A stretch of DNA of 64,000 bases from CBDCUW01 sp965222745 (GCA_965222745.1 CBDCUW010000005.1:372001-436000); one strand, 5' to 3'. Counted from the stretch's first letter, positions 1-9,495 are shown. Numbers and translations are program-made. Notes: generated from the sequence alone by a model not told the origin.

Positions 1-72
1 CAGCTTGCCCTGGCGATTTACATGGTGATCGTGATTACCTTCGTCGTTGTCGGCTCCATCGTTGATCAATGA
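1..72 (+). CDS. C-terminal end of a membrane protein (partial)
   Basis: The window opens inside a reading frame that ends with TGA at 70-72. The 23 visible residues are almost all hydrophobic (ending IVDQ), so this is the last membrane segment of an integral membrane protein. The next gene starts 28 bp downstream on the same strand. The family cannot be told from this fragment. Confidence 0.6.
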   Translation, partial: QLALAIYMVIVITFVVVGSIVDQ

Positions 73-100
73 ATTGTCCGCAGGGCGTTGTTAAATTTGA

Positions 101-1963
101 ATGATCATGCAGTTCTACCCGCACCGATTTTACATTTTCTTGGTCGTCACCTTTTTGTCGGGCGCGGCCACCGCGCAGACACCGGTTCGTTTGGCCGCCA
201 AGGATAGCGCCCTGAGAGGTCGGCTCGTCACCATTTTGAAGGCGAATGACGTCGACGCAAACCAATATGACTCGATTGAATCGGAGATGCGAATTGGCAG
301 TTCGGGTTTCTGTAACCTGCAATTGGAGCAGGGCCAGTACCGGTTCGAAATCTTTGATGATACGACGCGGCCAGCGCTGTGCGTTCGATCGAAGTTGATT
401 GACGTCAAAGATTCGCAGCCGATCATCGTGCCAATCACGACGGTTAGCACGTCGGTACAGGTACGACATGCTGGAAAAAAGCTGGCGATCGCCCGGATCG
501 CCGTTCGCAGCTGGGCACCAACGGGCGAGGTGAGACTGGAACTTCCGCACGTGCGCGCTGTCCCTTTGAAAACTTCCGCTGATGCAGATCTGGACATCAT
601 GGTCGCAGCGCATTTGGATGACCAGATTGCGGTCGGCTGGTCGACGGAGAAAGTATCGGATTCGATCACCGTCCAACCCGATCCTCGAACGTGGCGATCA
701 AGAAGATTCCAGCCTCATCCGGACAATCCCAAGTTGGCCAGTGCGTTCGTCCAGCTAACCTATCCTCGGAACGAAATCCAGTTTCCATTGGGGCGCGGGG
801 TCACGTTAACCAGCAACGTGCCGACCATGCAGTTGAACTACATTCTCAATTCCCTGTCTCGCCGGAGTCTCGTTTCAAGAACGTCGCTGGTTCAGTTTGA
901 TTCGAGCACTCCGGTGTTGCTTGGCGGTCGATTGACGCCGAGCGCCTACGCCAAAGTGATGACCCGGCTGCCAGATCAGAAGCACCTGATCGAAGGAACG
1001 GTCTTAAACGATGCAGCGGGCCGCGAGATTGACCTCGAGAAATCAAGCATCCATTGGACCGAATGGAAAACGTTGCGTGGGCGTCCGGTATTGCCAAAGA
1101 ACCCGTTGGACGAGGTCGAACGGGGAATCGTCGCCAATCCTGAAGAAACGATGCAGTTTGCGGCGCAATGGCTTTGGGTGGAAAAGCGATCAGCGACTTT
1201 CAAAGCCAGTCCGTTTAAAAAGTTCATTTCCAATCGATACTCACTCCACGCGCCAGGCGGCTGGGAAGGTCGCGCGAACATCTATTTGACAATTCTTGAA
1301 AACACCAACGTCGCAATGCGCCAGGCTACGTCTCGACGTGGACCGAACAAAACCGAGGTTCGTTGGCGGCTGAACACTCACAATGCAAAAGCTCAAGTTG
1401 GCGGCTGGAATTCATGGATGAGCATGCCGTTCAAAGGACTCCGCGGGTCAAAAAGCACGGATGACAATCCATGGTTCATGTTTCACGAGATGGCCCACAC
1501 ATTCGGCTACAACCACGGCTCGAAAATGGACCAGGCGATGGCAAGCAGTAAGGCACAAAAGAAAATTGACCGGTGGAAAATACCGCGTGATTTCGAGACG
1601 GGGCTAGATTCCTCCCGGGTCGCTTTGGCCGGAGGTCAATCGGCAAGCAGTGACGTGGCAGCCGCCACGGGGACTTCAGCTGGATCATCAATCGATTCGA
1701 CTAGCAAGCGATCGAATGTCGAGATCATCGAAGCGGTGTTTGGGACCGGCCAACGGTGGATTGACGTCACCTTCATGGCAGCGGAAGCGTACTCAAAAGG
1801 AGTTCCACTGCCCAACTCGGCCGCCGGCCTTTCCGTCGAGAATCCAGCAGTTGGCAAAGCAAAGGTGTTGAAGATCAAGTATCGCATCAACGGCGAAGAG
1901 AAGTTGGCAACGGCAGCTAGCGGTCCTAACCGCAAGGTCGACCTGCGAAAGTTGCTGAAGTAA
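101..1963 (+). CDS. Secreted zinc-metalloprotease-like protein (HExxHxxGxxH)
   Basis: A 620-residue exported protein of no family I can name. Residues 1-25 form a signal peptide ending in a typical ATA-Q cleavage site, so it should act in the periplasm or outside. Residues about 462-472 read HEMAHTFGYNH, which fits the metzincin zinc-binding consensus HExxHxxGxxH exactly, and a Met (GSKMDQ) follows a few residues later. The first ~400 residues look like beta-rich adhesion or accessory domains. After the zinc motif comes a Ser/Ala-rich linker (about 508-535) and a small C-terminal domain. Start codons are available at 101 and 107. The zinc motif is seen; peptidase activity is inferred. It lies convergent to the adenine deaminase gene, with a hairpin between them. 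Confidence 0.8.
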   Translation: MIMQFYPHRFYIFLVVTFLSGAATAQTPVRLAAKDSALRGRLVTILKANDVDANQYDSIESEMRIGSSGFCNLQLEQGQYRFEIFDDTTRPALCVRSKLIDVKDSQPIIVPITTVSTSVQVRHAGKKLAIARIAVRSWAPTGEVRLELPHVRAVPLKTSADADLDIMVAAHLDDQIAVGWSTEKVSDSITVQPDPRTWRSRRFQPHPDNPKLASAFVQLTYPRNEIQFPLGRGVTLTSNVPTMQLNYILNSLSRRSLVSRTSLVQFDSSTPVLLGGRLTPSAYAKVMTRLPDQKHLIEGTVLNDAAGREIDLEKSSIHWTEWKTLRGRPVLPKNPLDEVERGIVANPEETMQFAAQWLWVEKRSATFKASPFKKFISNRYSLHAPGGWEGRANIYLTILENTNVAMRQATSRRGPNKTEVRWRLNTHNAKAQVGGWNSWMSMPFKGLRGSKSTDDNPWFMFHEMAHTFGYNHGSKMDQAMASSKAQKKIDRWKIPRDFETGLDSSRVALAGGQSASSDVAAATGTSAGSSIDSTSKRSNVEIIEAVFGTGQRWIDVTFMAAEAYSKGVPLPNSAAGLSVENPAVGKAKVLKIKYRINGEEKLATAASGPNRKVDLRKLLK

Positions 1964-1977
1964 CAGCGATTTCGTAA

Positions 1978-1996
1978 CACGACCGTCTCGGTCGTG
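1978..1996. terminator. Hairpin between convergent genes, possible bidirectional terminator
   Basis: A perfect 8-bp inverted repeat, CACGACCG / CGGTCGTG, with a 3-nt loop lies 15 bp after the stop of the metalloprotease-like gene and before the end of the convergent ade gene. There is no T tract, so intrinsic termination is only suggested by position. Confidence 0.4.
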
Positions 1997-2063
1997 ACTT
2001 GCGGTGGGGACCGCCGCGCTACGATGGAAGAGGACGCGAAAGCACGTTGATCATCGAGATTTT

Positions 2064-3743
2064 TTAGACATGGAGGTTCGCTGGCGCGAATCGTTGACTG
2101 TCAAACAGGCCACGGTCGCTGAGCTTGAGAGCGGGAATCACCAGCAGCGCCATGAAGGAGAGCGTCATGAACGGTGCCGACAACTGGGAACCGAGAGTGT
2201 CTTTTGCGAATCGGTCGAGTCGTGCGTATCGCTCGGCGACCTCTTCGCCAGCTCGGTTGCTCATGATTCCCGCCACTGGCAACGGCAGGACTAGTCGCTC
2301 GGATTCACTGGCAGCGACCACTCCTCCCCGATTCTCGATCACCACGTTCACCACCTCACTTAACTTGGGATCGCTGGTGCCTACGGCGAGAATGTTGTGG
2401 GAGTCATGCCCCACACTGGCGGCGATCGCTCCTTGCTGTAATCCGAATCCGCGGATGAAACACTTTGCAGCGGTGGCGTTTTGGTATCGATTGACAACCG
2501 TCAACTTCAGCACGTCCTCTCTAACATTCGGTTGTAGTTCACCCTCACGACATTCCAGATCTGTCTCGAACGACTCGGTGACCAGTGATTGGTCGATCGC
2601 CTGAATCACTCGGACGCGGGACCGCGGCACGCCCTGCTTGCCTTCGGTCATCGACGAGGCTTGAATCGGTATCGCAAAGTCTTCTGGTTTGGTCACGCGG
2701 CATTGGAAATGATTGATTACTGGCGTTTCGACTCGATCGATGTGCACGGTGCCGCGATCAAAGACAAGTTGGCCATCGATGTAGGTGGATAACACGCGGA
2801 AGGATTTCAAATCTTCCACCAGAACGAAGTCAGCCGGATCACCCTCCTGTAACTTTCCTACCGCCAACCGGTAGTGATCGATCGGATTGATGCAGGCAGC
2901 GGCAAGGACGTGAAACAAATCACAACCGTTTTGTACCGCTCGGCGAACCAACGCATCAATGTGGGCATGAGCCAATTCGTCGGGATGCTTGTCGTCGCTG
3001 CAGAGCATCACCGATTGGGGATAGAGGTCGATCAATTTGTGAAGAGCATCGAAGTTTTTCGCCGCGCTTCCCTCGCGAATCAGGATCTTCATGCCGTGCT
3101 TGATTTTGTGTTCGGCTTCGGCAAAGGTCGTGCATTCGTGATCGGTGGTGATGCCTGCCTGGATATACCGAATGGCGTCGTCAGCTTTCAAGCCAGGAGC
3201 ATGTCCGTCGATCGGCTTTCCAGCATGCTGGGCAGCGGCCAGCTTGCGAGTCACTTCGGGGTCGCCGGAAAGCACACCGGGATAGTTCATCATTTCGGCG
3301 AGGTAGACGATTTCGTCCCGGGCCAGCAGATCGGCGACCGCGCTACTGTCGATTCTTGCCCCAGCCGTCTCAAATTCGGTGGCCGGCACACAGCTGGGAG
3401 CACCAAAGAAAAACTTCAGCGGCACTCGGTCGCCATCTTGGATCATGAAATCGACGCCCTCTGTTCCCATCACGTTGGCGATTTCGTGAGGGTCCGACAC
3501 GGTGGCGACTGTTCCGTGACGCACTGCCAGTCGAGCAAATTCGGCTGGTACCAGCATCGAGGATTCGATGTGGATGTGCGCGTCGATGAATCCGGGCAGC
3601 ATGAAGGGGAGGTCCGCATCGAACGAATCGCCATGGCTTTGGTCAAGCTGTTGGATCGCGACAATCCGGCGATCACGGACCACAACGCGAGCGGGGATGA
3701 TTCTGCGACCGGGGATATCGACCACATTTGCACTCAGTTCCAT
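2064..3743 (-). CDS. ade: Adenine deaminase
   Basis: Hydrolyses adenine to hypoxanthine and ammonia (EC 3.5.4.2) in the cytoplasm. The 559 residues match the usual length of the Ade family in the amidohydrolase superfamily. Metal-binding signatures are present in order: PGFIDAHIHIESSM near residue 50, GHAPGL near 185, and the Ade-typical SDDKHPDEL. The C-terminal half has the expected Ade-specific domain (SVGHDSHNILAVG, then GGVVAA). The ATG at 3741-3743 gives the normal short N-terminal beta strand. It is divergent from the guanine deaminase gene, and xanthine dehydrogenase follows on the far side, so the product hypoxanthine can be oxidised by its neighbours. Confidence 0.96.
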   Translation of the reverse strand: MELSANVVDIPGRRIIPARVVVRDRRIVAIQQLDQSHGDSFDADLPFMLPGFIDAHIHIESSMLVPAEFARLAVRHGTVATVSDPHEIANVMGTEGVDFMIQDGDRVPLKFFFGAPSCVPATEFETAGARIDSSAVADLLARDEIVYLAEMMNYPGVLSGDPEVTRKLAAAQHAGKPIDGHAPGLKADDAIRYIQAGITTDHECTTFAEAEHKIKHGMKILIREGSAAKNFDALHKLIDLYPQSVMLCSDDKHPDELAHAHIDALVRRAVQNGCDLFHVLAAACINPIDHYRLAVGKLQEGDPADFVLVEDLKSFRVLSTYIDGQLVFDRGTVHIDRVETPVINHFQCRVTKPEDFAIPIQASSMTEGKQGVPRSRVRVIQAIDQSLVTESFETDLECREGELQPNVREDVLKLTVVNRYQNATAAKCFIRGFGLQQGAIAASVGHDSHNILAVGTSDPKLSEVVNVVIENRGGVVAASESERLVLPLPVAGIMSNRAGEEVAERYARLDRFAKDTLGSQLSAPFMTLSFMALLVIPALKLSDRGLFDSQRFAPANLHV

Positions 3744-3903
3744 GATTCCGCGTCGAGTCGTTGGAGAAGGAAAGCCTGCCGCCGGGCAGCGCGGTCACCG
3801 CCGTGATGCGTTGCGGCGAATTCGCCAATTAGAATATCATCGCTGCTAAGGTGGTGGGATCTTACTTGTGCCTCTTCTTTCCGATGGTTTCAACCAGTCC
3901 GCG

Positions 3904-5115
3904 ATGATTCTTGCCGGTCAACTGCTGCTTGACGACGCTTCCGGTCGATGCCGAGTCGCTCCCGGATACGTTCGTATTGACGACGATGTGATCGCCGAAG
4001 TGGTCGAGGGAGAAATCCCCCAGCGCGCCGATGCCGGTGACGCTGAGTCGCTGATCGCGCCGGGCTTCATTGACGCTCATGTTCATCTACCGCAATTTGA
4101 CATGATCGGCGCCCACGGGTTGCCGCTGTTGCGATGGTTGGCCGGAGTGACTTTTCCAGCGGAGATTCGTTGGTGCGACGTCGAACATGCTCGAAGTATG
4201 ACCCAACGCGTGATTTCGCAATTGCTGTCGGTGGGCACGACTGGAATTTGCGCTTTCGCAACGGTGCATCACGCGTCGGCTCGTGCAGCTTTGCAGGTGG
4301 CGCAAGCGTCGGGGATTCGAGGTGTGATCGGTCAGGTGTTGATGAATCGTGAAGCGCCTCCGGAACTTTGCCGGCCGGAAAACCAATTGCTGGAGGAAGC
4401 GAGGAAGCTTACCGACGAATTTCCAGCATCCAACCGCCTGGCCGCGGCGATTACTCCACGATTTGCCGTTTCCTGCACCGAATCGTTGCTGGCGGGCGCC
4501 GCAAAAATCGCCATGGAATCGAACTCCACCGTCCAAACCCACTTGGCTGAAACGGTAAACGAATGCGAACTGGTCAAGAATCAGTTTGGTGTCGAGTCGT
4601 ATGTCGAGGTTTATCGCCGAACGGGACTGCTAGGTCCAAAATCTCTCTTCGGGCACGGAATTCACTTGAGCGAAACCGATCGAAAGCAGCTTCATGACAG
4701 CGATTCGGTGGTGGCGCATTGTCCGACAGCAAACTCGTTTTTGCGCAGCGGAACCATGCGGCGTCAGCAGTGGATTCGCGACGGTGTTGCGGTGGCCGTG
4801 GGCAGTGACATCGGCGCCGGTTACGAACGCAGCATGGTTCGTGTCGCCCGGGCGATGATCGAAGCGGCAGCATCGGTGGGAGACGATTTTCCTGATGCCG
4901 CGACCGCCTGGCGTTCGATCACCGCCGGCAACGCCGATCTGCTCGGTTGGAAAGACGCCGGTAGAATCGCCGTCGGTGCGGCAGCGGACTTGCTGGTGAT
5001 TCGCCCCGATATCCCGTGGCGCCATTCGGCCGTTGATCCATTGGCGATGCTGATGTTTGCCTGGGACGACCGCTGGTTGCAGCAAACGATGTTGCGGGGA
5101 CAGTTTGTCAACTAA
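3904..5115 (+). CDS. guaD: Guanine deaminase
   Basis: Converts guanine to xanthine and ammonia (EC 3.5.4.3). The amidohydrolase motifs are in order: PGFIDAHVHLPQ, then LPLLRWLAGVTFPAE and ICAFATVH (both characteristic of guanine deaminases, including the animal enzyme), QTHLAE, GHGIHL, CPTAN and GSDIGAG. About 403 residues, a little shorter than the ~440 of animal forms. I chose the ATG at 3904 because it starts just before the first strand (MILAGQLLLDD). An upstream in-frame GTG at 3868 would add 12 residues with no homologous look. It sits between ade and xdhBA, and its product xanthine is the substrate of the latter. Confidence 0.92.
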   Translation: MILAGQLLLDDASGRCRVAPGYVRIDDDVIAEVVEGEIPQRADAGDAESLIAPGFIDAHVHLPQFDMIGAHGLPLLRWLAGVTFPAEIRWCDVEHARSMTQRVISQLLSVGTTGICAFATVHHASARAALQVAQASGIRGVIGQVLMNREAPPELCRPENQLLEEARKLTDEFPASNRLAAAITPRFAVSCTESLLAGAAKIAMESNSTVQTHLAETVNECELVKNQFGVESYVEVYRRTGLLGPKSLFGHGIHLSETDRKQLHDSDSVVAHCPTANSFLRSGTMRRQQWIRDGVAVAVGSDIGAGYERSMVRVARAMIEAAASVGDDFPDAATAWRSITAGNADLLGWKDAGRIAVGAAADLLVIRPDIPWRHSAVDPLAMLMFAWDDRWLQQTMLRGQFVN

Positions 5116-5293
5116 GCCTGCTGCTTTCTCTTTCCATGCCCTGATTGCTTAACCCGGATTATTCGCGTAGGCCGGGCCGAGGTCGCAAAACCATGCCGTA
5201 ACTGCGCAAACTGGTTTGTACTTGCGCGCAGTGTGCGCAACGAAAAAACTTCCCATAGGCGACCGAAGTTCGGGCACGGTAAGGGTTTGCTTG

Positions 5294-7648
5294 TTACGGC
5301 CTACGATGACTGCTTTCCTCTCCCACAGCCGCCTTGCTCAGCGCTGTCATGCACGTCAGATTCGCTTCGCACGTGGCCGGCAACGCGAGCTCTGCCGGTT
5401 CGGACCGATTGATTTGAGAAACCGCGTGTTTGGCGGCCAGCCACACCGAGATGCCCAACATCAAGGGTGGTTCTCCCACAGCTTTGCTGCGCCCGATGTT
5501 GATTTGATGCTTGGGGTTGTCCATCGTCTGGACGTTGAATACAGCCGGCAAGTCAGTGATGTTGGGAATTTTGTAAGTCGTGGGGCTGGTCGAAAGCAGC
5601 TGGCCGGTTTTCATGTCATAGCAAAGTTGTTCAGTGGTAACCCAGCCGGCCCCCTGGACGAATCCGCCGATCAACTGCCCATAGTCCACCCCCGGATTGA
5701 TCATCTTGCCGACGTCCATCAGCATGTCGACACGATCGATGGTCAACTCGCCGGTGAACCGATCGATCGTCACCTCGGCCACCGCGGCGCCGGTGGTGAA
5801 GTAGAAAAAGGGCTCGCCCTGCCCCGTTTCGCGGTCAAAATGAATCCCCGGAGTCGCATAAAAAGCGCGGGCGCCCAGATCCACACGTTCTCGACGCGCC
5901 ATGTCGCAAAATTCGCCAAACGACAAACGAACATTGGGCCGGCGAATGTCGAACACGTGTCCGTCGGCAAAGCGAATTTGATCCGCCGCTTCGGAAAGAC
6001 CGTCGACTATTGCGGCAAAGTGCGCAGTCGCAAACCGGCTCATCCGATCGCGAATTTCTCGGCAAGCCTTCACTGCCGCGGTGCCGTTGAGATCTGTTCC
6101 GGCGCTGGCGGCCGTCGGTGAGGTGTTGTTGTTTTTCTCCGTTGAAGTGGGCATGACCTTCACGCCGCTCGGTTCGACTCCGAACTCATCGGCAACAAGC
6201 TGCCGAATCTTGGTATTGACCCCCTGGCCCATTTCGGTCCCGCCGGTCGACACCTGAACCGTTCCATCGGTATAGACGTTGACCAACGCGTTTCCTTGAT
6301 TCAGAAACTTGGTGGTGAAGGAGATCCCAAACTTGACCGCCGAAATCGCCACACCTCGCACATGTGTTGGCGAGCGGGCACTCAGCGACTCGGCCGCGGC
6401 CACTCGACGGCGATAGTCTGACGATTCCTCCAATTGCTCGAAAATTTCCGGCAGCAGGTGATCTTTGACCACTTGTCCGTAGGGCGTCCGGTCGCAATCC
6501 GAATTACCGTCGCGGTACAAGTTCAGCTTGCGGACATCGCACGCGTCCTTGTTCAGACGTCGAGCGATCTCCTGCAGCACATTTTCAATCGCGACCACTC
6601 CTTGTGGCCCGCCGAAACCTCGAAAGGCGGTATTGGGTGGCAAGTTCGTGCGACAAACTTCCCCAGTGATTCGGACTGCGGGCAAGTAGTAGGCATTGTC
6701 GCTGTGCATCATGGTGCGTTCCATCACCGCCGTTGACAAATCGGCAAACGCGCCGCCGTTGCTGTAGTGACGAAACTCCACCGCAAGCAATCGCCCGTCG
6801 TCGTCGTAGCCAACGCGGTACCATGTTTTGCAGGGATGGCGTTTGCCGGTGATCTGCATGTCGCGAGTTTTGTCGTAGACGATCCGAGCCGAGCGGCCGG
6901 TCTTTTGTGCAACCAGAGCGGCCATCACTGCCGGGATCACTGTTTGAGTTTCCTTGCCGCCGAAACCGCCTCCCATCCGCGTGCACTCGCAGACCACTTC
7001 GTGCATTCCGATCCCGATTGCGTGGGCGACCTCCGCCTGCACCTCGGTGGTACTTTGAGTCGACGAGAGGATTTTCAGTGCGTCCCCTTCGCCAGGGATG
7101 GCGATGGCCGCTTGAGATTCCAAGTACAGCTGTTCTTGTCCGTTGCACTGAAAAGTTCCTTCCAACCGATGGTGGGCATTGTCCAAAATCGAATCGACAT
7201 CGCCTCGCTCGATCTTTCGCCGCGGACCGATGAAGCTACCAGCCGCGATCGCCTCATCGATGCTCAGCAGCGGCGGTTGGGCATCACACTTGATCGTGAT
7301 CAGACGTCTTGCCTCAGCCGCGATTTCGCGTGATTGGGCCGCAATCACCAATACCGGTTGCCCCAGGTACGACACTTCCTGCTGAACCAGCAACGGTTCG
7401 TCCTGAAAGATAGGTCCCCAGAGATTTCGGCCGTCGAGGTCGCGGTAGGAGAAGATCGCCACCACGCCGGGCAAACGTTCGGCCTCGGTTTTGTCGATGG
7501 CGCGGATGGCGCCTCGCGCCACCGGAGCGCCGACGAAGTCGACCGCCAGTTCACCCTCCAGCGCCGGCATGTCGTCAATGTACGCGGCGGTACCAGAAAC
7601 GTGGCCGGTGGCGGCATCGTGAGGAATCGGGCGACCTACGCTTGGCAT
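5294..7648 (-). CDS. xdhB: Xanthine dehydrogenase, molybdenum-binding subunit
   Basis: Large catalytic subunit of bacterial xanthine dehydrogenase (EC 1.17.1.4), which oxidises hypoxanthine to xanthine and then urate at a molybdopterin centre. About 784 residues, the usual size. Family landmarks are SVGRPIPHDAATGHVSG at the N-terminus, the Moco loops MGGGFGGKETQ, AFRGFGGPQG and GTEMGQG, and the C-terminal KAVGEPPLMLG carrying the catalytic Glu. A GTG at 7676-7678 would add 10 residues. I prefer the ATG at 7648 because family members begin there and an AGGGA lies 11 nt upstream. It directly follows xdhA in the same orientation. The XdhC maturation factor is not in the window. Confidence 0.95.
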   Translation of the reverse strand: MPSVGRPIPHDAATGHVSGTAAYIDDMPALEGELAVDFVGAPVARGAIRAIDKTEAERLPGVVAIFSYRDLDGRNLWGPIFQDEPLLVQQEVSYLGQPVLVIAAQSREIAAEARRLITIKCDAQPPLLSIDEAIAAGSFIGPRRKIERGDVDSILDNAHHRLEGTFQCNGQEQLYLESQAAIAIPGEGDALKILSSTQSTTEVQAEVAHAIGIGMHEVVCECTRMGGGFGGKETQTVIPAVMAALVAQKTGRSARIVYDKTRDMQITGKRHPCKTWYRVGYDDDGRLLAVEFRHYSNGGAFADLSTAVMERTMMHSDNAYYLPAVRITGEVCRTNLPPNTAFRGFGGPQGVVAIENVLQEIARRLNKDACDVRKLNLYRDGNSDCDRTPYGQVVKDHLLPEIFEQLEESSDYRRRVAAAESLSARSPTHVRGVAISAVKFGISFTTKFLNQGNALVNVYTDGTVQVSTGGTEMGQGVNTKIRQLVADEFGVEPSGVKVMPTSTEKNNNTSPTAASAGTDLNGTAAVKACREIRDRMSRFATAHFAAIVDGLSEAADQIRFADGHVFDIRRPNVRLSFGEFCDMARRERVDLGARAFYATPGIHFDRETGQGEPFFYFTTGAAVAEVTIDRFTGELTIDRVDMLMDVGKMINPGVDYGQLIGGFVQGAGWVTTEQLCYDMKTGQLLSTSPTTYKIPNITDLPAVFNVQTMDNPKHQINIGRSKAVGEPPLMLGISVWLAAKHAVSQINRSEPAELALPATCEANLTCMTALSKAAVGEESSHRRP

Positions 7649-7688
7649 GGTAATTTCAGTCCCTGTTTCGATTGTCACCGTCGCGCCG

Positions 7689-9140
7689 TCAGACCGTTAC
7701 GTTTTGCTGGACGATTTCATAGTACGCTTTTGACATCAGGTTTTCCGCCAGTTGTAGCCGAAAATCGGCGCCGCCTCTCACATCGGACCAGGGTGTGATT
7801 TGGTCGCGAGCGATCGCGCCGGCAGCTTGCGAGGTCGGCAGGCTCATCTCCTTGCCGGCCAGAAAGTCTTCGACGTCGGCGATTCGTTGCACGGTCGGAC
7901 CGACGCCGCCCAAGGCGAATCGCGCCGCGCCGATGTGCTGGCCAGACAGTTGGACCCACAGTGCAAAGGTAAGCGTGGCGATGTCCATGTCTTTGCGTTT
8001 GGAGATCTTGTAGAGCACCAAGCGTTGGTCATCTTGCAGCAGCGGCGTACCAATGGCGGCGATCAATTCGTTGTCAGCCATCACCGTTTGCCGATATCCG
8101 GTGTAAAAATCATTCAGCGATACCTGACGAACACCGTCGACGCTGATCAGGTCCAAGTGAGAATCCATCACCAGGTGGAAAGGAATTGCATCGGCGATGG
8201 GCGATCCGCCGGCAAGGTTCCCGGCAAGAGTGCCGAAGTTGCGGATCTGTGGACTGCCAAATCGAGTCAAAATCGCGTGGTAGGGCGGGAAGAGCGATTC
8301 CACTGCCTTCTCGATCGCCGTCCAAGTTGCACCTCCGCCAATTTTTAGCCTGCCACGCTCAATCGCAATGTGGTTGTACCCTTCGATCGAACTCAGGCAA
8401 AGAAGATCGGACCGGCCGAGACGACCGTGATTGCGCAGCACTCCATAGTCGGTCGCGCCGCTGACGATGATGGCGTTTGGAAACGAAGCTTTGAAACGAA
8501 CCGCGTCTTCTAGCGATAGGGGGATCGAAATTCGATGGTCGCCGCACAATCGAATCGTATCGCGACGATCGCGAAAGTCGGCCAGCATCGGTTGTTCGTC
8601 GTAACCATCGGCAAGTGTCCCAGCCGATTCGCAGTCAACCGACTTCGCGGCGTCGAGGATTTGCTGGTAACCGGTACATCGACACAGGTTTCCGGAAAGC
8701 CCGTAACGAAGCGATGCATCGCTGAGCGGCTGGCCCTGCTGGATCATTCCATGCACTGCGACCACGAATCCGGGTGTGCAGAATCCGCATTGGCTGCCAT
8801 GGCATCGAATCATGGCATCTTGAACCGGCGTCAGTCGGTTTTCTTGGAAGGCGGCCTCGCAGGCTCCTCCCAGACCCTCGACGGTGACCACGTGAGTACG
8901 ATCGAGTTGAAACAGAAAAGTGATGCAGGCGTCGACCGGCAAATACTCCAGCTTGTCCTGCGTGCCACTGGCGCGACCGATCAAAACCGAGCAGGCGCCG
9001 CAGTCACCTTCGTTGCAAACAATCTTGGTTCCCACCAACCCCAGCCGGCGCCGCAAGAAATCGGCCAGCGTCATCACTGCATCGTCGTACCTCGCTTGAT
9101 GACGTTCACCGTTGACGTAAAGAACCAGATGATCGCGCAC
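7689..9140 (-). CDS. xdhA: Xanthine dehydrogenase, iron-sulfur/FAD subunit
   Basis: Electron-transfer subunit that partners XdhB and passes electrons from the Mo centre through two [2Fe-2S] clusters and FAD to NAD. In 483 residues it has a plant-type ferredoxin domain (Cys42, Cys47, Cys50, Cys72), a second cluster domain (Cys118, Cys121, Cys153, Cys155, around CGFCTPGF and LCRCTGYQ), and an FAD domain of the CO-dehydrogenase flavoprotein type (GSPQIRNFGTLAGNLAGGSP). This is the two-subunit Rhodobacter-type arrangement. The start is GTG (9138-9140). It is first of the xdhA-xdhB pair, with a short gap that implies one transcript. Confidence 0.95.
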   Translation of the reverse strand: MRDHLVLYVNGERHQARYDDAVMTLADFLRRRLGLVGTKIVCNEGDCGACSVLIGRASGTQDKLEYLPVDACITFLFQLDRTHVVTVEGLGGACEAAFQENRLTPVQDAMIRCHGSQCGFCTPGFVVAVHGMIQQGQPLSDASLRYGLSGNLCRCTGYQQILDAAKSVDCESAGTLADGYDEQPMLADFRDRRDTIRLCGDHRISIPLSLEDAVRFKASFPNAIIVSGATDYGVLRNHGRLGRSDLLCLSSIEGYNHIAIERGRLKIGGGATWTAIEKAVESLFPPYHAILTRFGSPQIRNFGTLAGNLAGGSPIADAIPFHLVMDSHLDLISVDGVRQVSLNDFYTGYRQTVMADNELIAAIGTPLLQDDQRLVLYKISKRKDMDIATLTFALWVQLSGQHIGAARFALGGVGPTVQRIADVEDFLAGKEMSLPTSQAAGAIARDQITPWSDVRGGADFRLQLAENLMSKAYYEIVQQNVTV

Positions 9141-9207
9141 CTGCTACACACCCAACTCCGGCGGGAAAGAAAAACTCTGATTGGTGCCTGAAACGCAATC
9201 GAAAGAA

Positions 9208-9280
9208 TACCCCCTGCCCGATTCGAACGAGCGTTCCGGGCGGAAGAGCCCGGCGTCCTGGGCCACTAGACGAAGGGGGC
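9208..9280 (-). tRNA. tRNA-Glu-like gene with an 8-nt anticodon loop
   Basis: Reading the minus strand from 9280, a full cloverleaf can be drawn. It has a 7-bp acceptor stem (GCCCCCT / AGGGGGT, one G-U), TC at 8-9, a D arm identical to bacterial tRNA-Glu except one base (GTCTAGTGGCCCAGGAC), an anticodon stem CCGGG/CCCGG, a T arm with the TTCGAAT loop, and discriminator A; CCA is not encoded. The body is tRNA-Glu. The odd part is the anticodon loop CTCTTCCG, which has 8 nt, while the variable region has 3. TTC (Glu) can be read, but the base before it is C instead of the universal T, and the base after it is C. It may be an expanded-loop or degenerate tRNA. Confidence 0.65.
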
Positions 9281-9350
9281 GGAAAAGCCAACCGAGATTT
9301 TGGCATGATCCCGGCGAAAGTGCAAAGCTTAGCGGAACTCGCAAAAAACT

Positions 9351-9451
9351 GTAGCGAAACTCGCCAAGAGTTTCGGTCGAGTTGAGGCGGTCTCCTGAAG
9401 GTCTTGCACGTCGTTTCGGACTGGGCCGAAACTCTTGGCGACTTTCGCTAC
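9351..9451. repeat. Intergenic palindrome, family A (copy 1)
   Basis: Two inverted arms, GTAGCGAAACTC-GCCAA-GAGTTTCGG and its mirror ending in TTTCGCTAC, are separated by about 50 bp. Each arm can itself fold (CGAAACTC/GAGTTTCG). Near-identical copies lie at 15675, 40995 and 50431, all between genes. Confidence 0.8.
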
Positions 9452-9495
9452 CTGGTGAACGGGGCTGGTCCGTTGTTATCGGGCTATCATCCCAA

